DNA of 55,060 nucleotides from Haloterrigena salina JCM 13891 (GTDB lineage: Archaea > Halobacteriota > Halobacteria > Halobacteriales > Natrialbaceae), in NCBI RefSeq assembly GCF_000337495.1, contig NZ_AOIS01000030.1:25804-80863 (forward strand). Reading direction: 5' to 3'. Made by a program: the position numbers and the translations under genes. Shown here piece after piece: positions 49,634-55,060 of this stretch. Position 1 is the stretch's first letter, and each line of letters begins with the position of its first letter. The notes beneath the pieces were generated by a model, which saw only the letters and a program-made list of their open reading frames with translations, ran no database searches and was not told where the DNA came from.

Positions 49634-51313
49634 ATGAGCCAGCGAATGCAGCAGGGTCAGCCGATGATCGTAATGAGCGAGGATTCCCAGCGCGTCAAGG
49701 ACAAGGACGCGCAGGATTACAACATCAGCGCGGCCCGTGCGGTCGCCGAGGCCGTCCGTTCCACACTCGGTCCGAAAGGGATGGACAAGATGCTCGTCGA
49801 CTCGATGGGCTCGGTCACCATCACGAACGACGGCGTCACCATCCTCCAGGAGATGGACATCGACAACCCGACGGCCGAGATGATCATCGAGGTCGCCGAG
49901 ACCCAGGAGGACGAGGCTGGCGACGGCACCACGACGGCCGTCGCGATCGCCGGCGAACTCCTCAAAAACGCCGAGGACCTTCTCGAGCAGGAGATCCACC
50001 CGACGGCGATCATCAAGGGCTTCCACATGGCCTCCGAGCAGGCCCGCGACGAGATCGACGACATCGCCCAGGACGTCGACACCGAAGACGAGGAGCTCCT
50101 GCGCTCGGTCGCCGAAACCTCGATGACCGGCAAGGGCACCGAGGTCAACAAGGAGCACCTCTCGCAGCTCATCATCGACGCGGTCAAGCAGGTCACCGTC
50201 GAGGACGACGAGGGCAACAACGTCGTCGACCTCGAGTTCCTCAACATCGAGACCCAGACCGGCCGTAGCGCCGGCGAGTCCGACCTGCTCGAGGGCGGCA
50301 TCGTGGACAAGGACCCCGTCCACGACAACATGCCCACCGAGGCCACCGACGCCGACATCCTGCTGCTCAACGAGGCCATCGAGGTCGAAGAGACCGACGT
50401 CGACACCGAGGTCTCCGTCACCGACCCCGACCAGCTCCAGAAGTTCCTCGACCGCGAGGAGAAACAGCTCCGCGAGAAGGTCGACACGATCGCCGACCTC
50501 GGCGCCGACGTCGTCTTCTGCCAGAAGGGCATCGACGACCTCGCCCAGCACTACCTCGCAAAGGAGGGCATCCTCGCCGTCCGCCGCGCCAAGAAGTCCG
50601 ACCTCGAGTTCCTCTCGGAAGTCGTCGGCGCGTCGGTCGTCTCCGACCTCGAGAGCGCGACCGAGGACGACCTCGGCTTCGGCGACGTCACCCGCGACGA
50701 CGCTGACGAGCTGTTCTACGTCGAGGGCGAGGACGCCCACGGCGTCACGCTCCTGCTGCGCGGCTCGACCGAGCACGTCGTCGACGAACTCGAGCGCGGC
50801 GTCAACGACGCACTCGACGTCGTCGCCCAGACCGTCTCCGACGGTCGCGTCCTCGCCGGCGGCGGCGCCATCGAAGTCGAACTCGCCAGCCGCCTGCGCG
50901 ACTACGCCGACTCCGTCTCCGGCCGCGAACAGCTGGCCGTCGAGGCCTTCGCCGACTCGCTCGAGCTCGTCCCGCGCGTGCTCGCCGAGAACGCCGGCCT
51001 CGACTCCATCGACACGCTCGTCGACCTGCGTTCGGCCCACGACGACGGCGACGTCGAAGCCGGCCTGAACGTCTTCACCGGCGACGTCGAGGACACCTTC
51101 GAAGCCGGCGTCGTCGAGCCGGCCCACGCCAAGGAACAGGCCGTCACCTCCGCTGCCGAGGCCGCGAACCTGGTCCTCAAAATCGACGACATCATCTCCG
51201 CCGGCGACCTGTCGACCGACAAGGGCGGCGACGAAGAAGGCGGCGCCCCCGGCGCCCCCGGCGGCGCCGGCGGCATGGGCGGCATGGGCGGCGGCATGGG
51301 CGGCATGATGTAG
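49634..51313 (+). CDS. Thermosome (group II chaperonin) subunit
   Basis: 559 aa. Family signatures: AARAVAEAVRSTLGPKGMDKMLVDSMGSVTITNDGVTIL, EAGDGTTTAVAIAGELL with the ATP-hydrolysis Asp, and the C-terminal nucleotide-site Gly run VLAGGGAIEVELASRLRDYADS. It ends with a GGM repeat tail (GGMGGMGGGMGGMM) as usual for chamber-lining ends. Subunits form eight-membered double rings that fold proteins in the cytoplasm. ATG at 49634 fits a TATA element 28 bp upstream; an ATG at 49619 is too near it. Codon use is extremely biased to C/G endings, as in highly expressed genes. Confidence 0.96.
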   Translation: MSQRMQQGQPMIVMSEDSQRVKDKDAQDYNISAARAVAEAVRSTLGPKGMDKMLVDSMGSVTITNDGVTILQEMDIDNPTAEMIIEVAETQEDEAGDGTTTAVAIAGELLKNAEDLLEQEIHPTAIIKGFHMASEQARDEIDDIAQDVDTEDEELLRSVAETSMTGKGTEVNKEHLSQLIIDAVKQVTVEDDEGNNVVDLEFLNIETQTGRSAGESDLLEGGIVDKDPVHDNMPTEATDADILLLNEAIEVEETDVDTEVSVTDPDQLQKFLDREEKQLREKVDTIADLGADVVFCQKGIDDLAQHYLAKEGILAVRRAKKSDLEFLSEVVGASVVSDLESATEDDLGFGDVTRDDADELFYVEGEDAHGVTLLLRGSTEHVVDELERGVNDALDVVAQTVSDGRVLAGGGAIEVELASRLRDYADSVSGREQLAVEAFADSLELVPRVLAENAGLDSIDTLVDLRSAHDDGDVEAGLNVFTGDVEDTFEAGVVEPAHAKEQAVTSAAEAANLVLKIDDIISAGDLSTDKGGDEEGGAPGAPGGAGGMGGMGGGMGGMM

Positions 51314-51314
51314 A

Positions 51315-51365
51315 ACTAAATTTTGCTCTACGGGCCAGCGAAGCTGGCCCTCGGCAAAATTTAGT
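51315..51365. terminator. Nested inverted repeat after the thermosome gene
   Basis: ACTAAATTTTGC (51315-51326) pairs perfectly with GCAAAATTTAGT (51354-51365). Inside it GGGCCAGC (51332-51339) pairs with GCTGGCCC (51343-51350) around GAA. The stem starts two bases after the stop codon. It would give a stable mRNA 3' structure or a terminator. Confidence 0.55.
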
Positions 51366-51402
51366 ATAAAAGCACTCCTCGCTCCCGAGGGTCGCTCGTC
51401 GG

Positions 51403-51433
51403 CCCGAGTGCGGCGCGTGGCGCCGCACTCGGG
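51403..51433. repeat. 13-bp perfect hairpin
   Basis: CCCGAGTGCGGCG (51403-51415), loop CGTGG, CGCCGCACTCGGG (51421-51433). Followed at 51435-51446 by the palindrome AACGACGTCGTT and by GGTTC-TCC-GAACC near 51450-51462. Together with the nested repeat at 51315 there are four inverted repeats in 150 bp. Confidence 0.5.
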
Positions 51434-51625
51434 GAACGACGTCGTTCGGGTTCTCCGAACCACTCACTCGCCGATACTCGGCCGAGGATGATCAACCGGC
51501 AGTAATTCACTCGCGGTCAGCGGTTTTTTCTCCAGTTCTAATCGCAACACGACTGTCACTCGCGAATCCCACTTCCACTTCGTGGCAAGCCGGCGACCTT
51601 TTGTCCTGGGGCCTGTACGGCGACT

Positions 51626-51766
51626 ATGTCGTCGCAAACGACCTTCGGCTGGTCGCTGTTTACCTCCGGTATCGTCACGCTCGTCCTGAAGGCGCTCCCC
51701 GGCGACTCGCTGTGGTGGGGGCTCATGCTCCTCGCCGTCGGGCTGGTGTTGCTGTACTACCGGTAG
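51626..51766 (+). CDS. 46-residue membrane protein
   Basis: 46 aa: MSSQTTFGWSLFTSGIVTLV, then LKALPGDSLWWGLMLLAVGL and VLLYYR. Two short hydrophobic stretches joined by a PGD turn. No family recognised. It sits between the thermosome and the ABC transporter, on the same strand as both. Codon use is GC-ending. Such tiny two-helix proteins are common but mostly uncharacterised in haloarchaea. Confidence 0.55.
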   Translation: MSSQTTFGWSLFTSGIVTLVLKALPGDSLWWGLMLLAVGLVLLYYR

Positions 51767-51857
51767 CCGCGGCGCCACCGGTGCCGATCCGGCGGTCGAT
51801 GCCATCAGTTGCCGAAATCATGGCCGCTTTCCGTTTCGAACCGAAAGCTCTTCGCCA

Positions 51858-53777
51858 GTGAGTACCACCGAGGACGAGACGCCGTTCGATGCCTACCGCG
51901 AGCACGTCGACCGACCGCTGTGGCGACTCTTTCAGGAATACGCGCCCGATCGGTTGGGCTGGTTCACTGCGGGGATGCTCGCCAACTTCGTCGCCCGGAT
52001 GGCGAGTCTCGTCCCGCCGCTGTTGCTGGGCACCGCCATCGACGCGATCTTCGCCGGCGACGGCGCGTTTGAGTTGCCGATCGTGCCCAACGCCTGGCTG
52101 CCGACCACGCAGATGGCCCAGTTCTGGTTCTCGATCGCGGCCATCGCGGGCTCGTTCCTCGTCGTCGCCCTCTTCACCTGGATCTACGGCGTCACCGCCA
52201 ACCTGTTCGCCCACGGCGTAATGCACGCCGTGCGCGTCGACTCCTTCGAGAAGATGCAGCGTCTCGACATGACCTTCTTCGACGACAAGGAGACCGGCGA
52301 GGTCATGGCGGTGTTGAACAACGACACGCAGAACCTCGAGATGTTCCTCGACAACGCGTTGATGAACTCCGCGCGGCTGCTGGTGATGGTCGGCGGGATC
52401 GCCGGTGTCCTCTTCTATCTCAACTGGCAGCTGGCGCTCGTCACGCTCGTCGCGATTCCGGCGATGATCGCCTTCACGATCTGGTTCATGCGCGTCGTCG
52501 AACCCCGATACGCCCGCCAGCGCTCGGCCGTCGGCTGGCTCAACACCCGCCTCGAGAACAGCCTCTCGGCGGTCACGCTGACGAAGGCGACCAACAGCGA
52601 GTCCCACGAGATCGATCGCGTGCGGCGGGCGTCGCGGCGGCTCTACGAGGACACGATGGCCGTCCTCCGACTTTCGTACTTCTACCGGCCCGGCATGGAA
52701 CTGCTCGCCGGCCTCGCCTTCGCCGGGACCTTCCTCGTCGGCGGCCTCTGGCTCGCCACCGGCGCGGCGCCCGGCCCGCTAACCGGCACCCTCTCGGTCG
52801 GCGACTTCGTCGTCTTCCTCTTTATGACCCAGCGGATCGTCGCCCCGCTGGCCGAGGTCTCGAACATCGTCGACCAGTACGAGAACGCCAAGGCCTCGAG
52901 CGAGCGCGTCTTCGGGCTGATGGACATTCCCGTCCGCGTCGATGACCCCGACGACCCGGCCGAACTCGAGTCCGTCGAGGGTCGCGTCGAGTACGAGGAC
53001 GTCACCTTCAGCTACGACGCCAGCGAGGCCCACGTCGGCGAGGAGATGGCCTTCGAGGAGTCCGTCATCCGGGACGTCTCCGTTACCGCCGAACCCGGCG
53101 AGACGGTCGCGTTCGTCGGCCCGACCGGCGCCGGCAAGTCGACGCTCGTCAAACTGCTCCTCCGGCTGTACGACGTGGAGTCGGGATCGATCCGGATCGA
53201 CGGCCACGACGTCCGCGACCTCTCGCTGTCCGATCTGCGGTCGTCGATCGGCTACGTGAGTCAGGAGACGGTGCTCTTCGACGGGACCATCGCGGACAAC
53301 ATCCGTTACGGCCAATTCGAGGCCGACGATGAGGCGATCCGCGAGGCCGCGCGGGCGGCGCAGGCCCACGAATTCATCACCGGTCTCCCAGACGGCTACG
53401 AGACCCGCGTCGGCGAGGAGGGTGTCAAGCTCTCGGGCGGCCAGCGACAGCGGATCGCGCTCGCGCGGGTCGTCCTCGCGGACCCGGCCCTCGTCGTGTT
53501 AGACGAGGCGACCAGCGCCGTCGACACGAAGACGGAGCTCCAGATTCAGCAGTCGATCGACCGGCTCACCGCGGAGCGGACGACGCTGACGATCGCCCAC
53601 CGGCTCTCGACGATCAAGGGGGCGGACGCGATCCTCGTCGTCGAAGACGGCGAAATCGTCGAACGCGGGGATCACGAGGAGCTCCTGGCGGCGAACGGTC
53701 GGTACGCGATGCTGTGGGCAGCTCAGGCCGGAAACCGCGACACGGCCGCCGAAGCGCTGACCGACGGGGACGACTGA
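51858..53777 (+). CDS. ABC exporter, fused permease and ATPase
   Basis: 639 aa with a GTG start. Residues about 30-330 have six membrane helices of an ABC type-1 exporter domain. The ATPase part shows Walker A GPTGAGKST (near 420), Q-loop YVSQETVLF, signature KLSGGQRQRIALAR, Walker B ALVVLDEATSAVD and H-loop TIAHRLSTI. It probably works as a homodimer or heterodimer that exports lipids, peptides or drugs. No partner gene is adjacent, so a homodimer is likelier. It ends with an acidic tail. Confidence 0.92.
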   Translation: MSTTEDETPFDAYREHVDRPLWRLFQEYAPDRLGWFTAGMLANFVARMASLVPPLLLGTAIDAIFAGDGAFELPIVPNAWLPTTQMAQFWFSIAAIAGSFLVVALFTWIYGVTANLFAHGVMHAVRVDSFEKMQRLDMTFFDDKETGEVMAVLNNDTQNLEMFLDNALMNSARLLVMVGGIAGVLFYLNWQLALVTLVAIPAMIAFTIWFMRVVEPRYARQRSAVGWLNTRLENSLSAVTLTKATNSESHEIDRVRRASRRLYEDTMAVLRLSYFYRPGMELLAGLAFAGTFLVGGLWLATGAAPGPLTGTLSVGDFVVFLFMTQRIVAPLAEVSNIVDQYENAKASSERVFGLMDIPVRVDDPDDPAELESVEGRVEYEDVTFSYDASEAHVGEEMAFEESVIRDVSVTAEPGETVAFVGPTGAGKSTLVKLLLRLYDVESGSIRIDGHDVRDLSLSDLRSSIGYVSQETVLFDGTIADNIRYGQFEADDEAIREAARAAQAHEFITGLPDGYETRVGEEGVKLSGGQRQRIALARVVLADPALVVLDEATSAVDTKTELQIQQSIDRLTAERTTLTIAHRLSTIKGADAILVVEDGEIVERGDHEELLAANGRYAMLWAAQAGNRDTAAEALTDGDD

Positions 53778-53885
53778 TCGAACCGGCGTCGGTCGCAAAC
53801 GCTGCGGTGCGGCGCCGACGCCAAACCCTCGGGTACGGGCTGCTGACTGACGGAGAATCGTCCGAGCCGCCCGCTTCCGTTCGAA

Positions 53886-54347
53886 TTAGCGCTCGTCGAC
53901 CTCGAGTTCGAACTGCTCGTTCTCGCTGACCGCGTTGAGAACGACGCTCGTGTTCGAGGCCTTGATATCCGGGTCGGACAGCAGGTCCTTGATCTCGTCG
54001 TTCATGCCGTCGGTGTCGGTGAACTTGCCGACGGCGATGACGTCGTAGTCGCCGGTCACCTCGTAGACCGAGATCATCTGCGGGTGATCCCGGAGCGCGT
54101 CGGTGACGTCGGGGAGTGCGTTCCCCTCGACCTGCAGCTGAACGACGGCCGTGACGTCGTACCCGACCGCGTCGTAATCGACCTGTGGCGTGTAGCCTTC
54201 GATCACGCCATCGTCCTCGAGGTCGGAGAGGTGGTTCGAAACTGTCGTCACCGAAACGTCGAGTTCCTCGCCGAGGCTGCGGAGGCTCGCCCGCCCGTTA
54301 CCCAGAAGTTCATTCACTAGTTTTGCATCGAGATTTTCGTACGTCAT
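53886..54347 (-). CDS. lrp: Lrp/AsnC family transcriptional regulator
   Basis: 153 aa. The N-terminal HTH ([52 protein letters not shown]) is followed by the ligand-binding RAM domain ([53 protein letters not shown]). It controls amino acid metabolism according to amino acid levels. It is divergent from glnA, with 126 bp between start codons; lrp next to glnA is a known haloarchaeal arrangement. ATG at 54347 is chosen over one 9 bp upstream. Confidence 0.93.
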   Translation of the reverse strand: MTYENLDAKLVNELLGNGRASLRSLGEELDVSVTTVSNHLSDLEDDGVIEGYTPQVDYDAVGYDVTAVVQLQVEGNALPDVTDALRDHPQMISVYEVTGDYDVIAVGKFTDTDGMNDEIKDLLSDPDIKASNTSVVLNAVSENEQFELEVDER

Positions 54348-54384
54348 CACGCACACCCACTCGCTAGTCCCATTAGAACTTTAC

Positions 54385-54397
54385 GAACAGTCAGTTC
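54385..54397. promoter_or_regulatory. Candidate Lrp operator in the lrp-glnA intergenic region
   Basis: GAAC-AGTCA-GTTC is an inverted repeat in the 126-bp gap between the divergent starts. It lies upstream of the glnA TATA element (GGTTTTAGTAG near 54432-54442). The lrp TATA is on the other strand near 54375-54385 and the repeat touches it. A regulator here could act on both genes. Confidence 0.4.
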
Positions 54398-54473
54398 CGA
54401 CGGTTGGAGAGAAGATTTGCTTAGAGCAGTAGGGTTTTAGTAGCAGAGTTACTTGGGTAGGACGACGAGAAAT

Positions 54474-55060
54474 ATGACAAGCGGAAACATCACCGAGGCC
54501 GAACAGGCGGTATTAGACGAGATCGAGGAGAAAGACGTCGATTTCCTCCGTCTTCAGTTTACTGACATTCTCGGAACGGTAAAGAACGTCTCCGTTCCCG
54601 CTCGCCAGGCCGAGAAGGCCTTCAGCGAGGGTATCTACTTCGACGGCTCCTCGATCGAAGGCTTCGTCCGCATTCAGGAGTCGGACATGCGCCTGGTCCC
54701 CGACCCTGACACCTTCGCGATCCTCCCGTGGCGCCAGAAGGAGGGCAGTGCCGCGGCCCGGATGATCTGTGACGTCTACAACACCTCGACGGGCGAGCCC
54801 TTCGAGGGCGACCCGCGCCGCGTCCTCAAGAACGCGCTCGAGCGCGCCGAGGACCTCGGCTACGAGGTCAACGCCGCGCCCGAACCGGAGTTCTTCCTGT
54901 TCGAGGAAGACGAGGAGGGCCGCGCGACGACCAACACCAACGACGCCGGTGGCTACTTCGACCTCGCGCCGAAAGACCTCGCGAGCGACGTCCGCCGGGA
55001 CATCATCTACGGCCTCGAGGACATGGGCTTCGAGATCGAGGCCAGCCACCACGAGGTCGC
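54474..55060 (+). CDS. glnA: Glutamine synthetase, N-terminal part
   Basis: 195 codons, cut by the window end. The sequence begins [20 protein letters not shown] and [21 protein letters not shown], followed by [22 protein letters not shown] and [14 protein letters not shown]. This is the beta-grasp domain and the start of the catalytic domain with Glu ligands (APEPEFFLF). It makes glutamine from glutamate, ammonia and ATP, the main ammonia assimilation step. It is divergent from lrp, and a TATA element lies about 35 bp upstream. Confidence 0.96.
   Translation, partial: MTSGNITEAEQAVLDEIEEKDVDFLRLQFTDILGTVKNVSVPARQAEKAFSEGIYFDGSSIEGFVRIQESDMRLVPDPDTFAILPWRQKEGSAAARMICDVYNTSTGEPFEGDPRRVLKNALERAEDLGYEVNAAPEPEFFLFEEDEEGRATTNTNDAGGYFDLAPKDLASDVRRDIIYGLEDMGFEIEASHHEV

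Noticed and set aside
49616-51463. A 615-codon minus-strand open frame across the thermosome gene
   Set aside because: It is the antisense shadow of a highly GC-ending gene. Composition is Val/Asp/Leu/Gly-rich without any domain, and the plus strand is a clear thermosome.

Overview
The window is chromosomal DNA from an extremely halophilic archaeon, most likely of the Natrialbales group (Natrinema/Haloterrigena-like). The evidence is high GC with CTCGAG-rich codon use, very acidic proteins, archaeal-type translation genes (EF-1alpha, S10, S24e, S27ae, Kae1-Bud32 fusion, thermosome), archaeal SepF, Tat and PGF-CTERM export signals, Bat-type HTH regulators, and many genes whose ATG lies about 30 nt after a TATA box (leaderless style). 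Both ends cut genes: a universal stress protein on the left and glutamine synthetase on the right.

Layout: 0-13 kb is core genome (geranylgeranyl-reductase-like flavoprotein, ZIP transporter, CoA/isochorismatase/MOSC minus-strand cluster, SDR, USP, ROK sugar kinase, exported LVIVD protein, NifU-like protein, tuf-rpsJ, rhomboid). At 13.36 kb a tRNA-Ala(CGC) gene opens an accessory region to about 20.2 kb. Copies of the tRNA 3' end and a repeat of about 285 bp frame 3.5 kb holding an AT-rich DUF4145/HEPN-like gene, a small haloarchaeal accessory gene, a membrane protein and a truncated gene. A dead DDE transposase, a choloylglycine-hydrolase-family enzyme, a DUF1269 protein and an APH-family kinase follow. 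From 20.3 to 36.6 kb the core resumes: histidine kinase, Asp-box propeller, exported PQQ-propeller operon (its membrane partner carries an in-frame amber stop), ribosomal proteins plus Kae1-Bud32, a Bat-type regulator, pectinesterase, an ArsR/ArsM pair, an IMPDH/GMPR-family enzyme, a PIN-like pair and a MOT1-type transporter. At 36.8-38.0 kb two genes lie in ruins, one clearly DUF1028. From 38.3 to 55 kb come sepF, a second Bat-type regulator, citrate synthase, ilvA with ridA, tRNA-Ser(GGA), a TnpB-only IS1341-type element, a SRAP/HMCES protein, a pentapeptide-repeat K+ channel, a sugar epimerase, a thermosome subunit, an ABC exporter and a divergent lrp/glnA pair.

Functional links: ilvA makes reactive enamine intermediates and ridA, two genes on, removes them. 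ArsR and ArsM form an arsenic-response pair. Lrp faces glnA across a shared promoter region. The ROK kinase promoter carries a sequence fitting the published haloarchaeal TrmB motif. Several promoters hold clean palindromes positioned as operators.

The best candidates for something new are the tRNA-Ala island with its AT-rich DUF4145 gene, the four-fold Cys-Cys repeat in ArsM, the compound hairpin at 39277-39325 and the run of perfect inverted repeats after the thermosome gene. No CRISPR array, rRNA gene or replication origin was seen.
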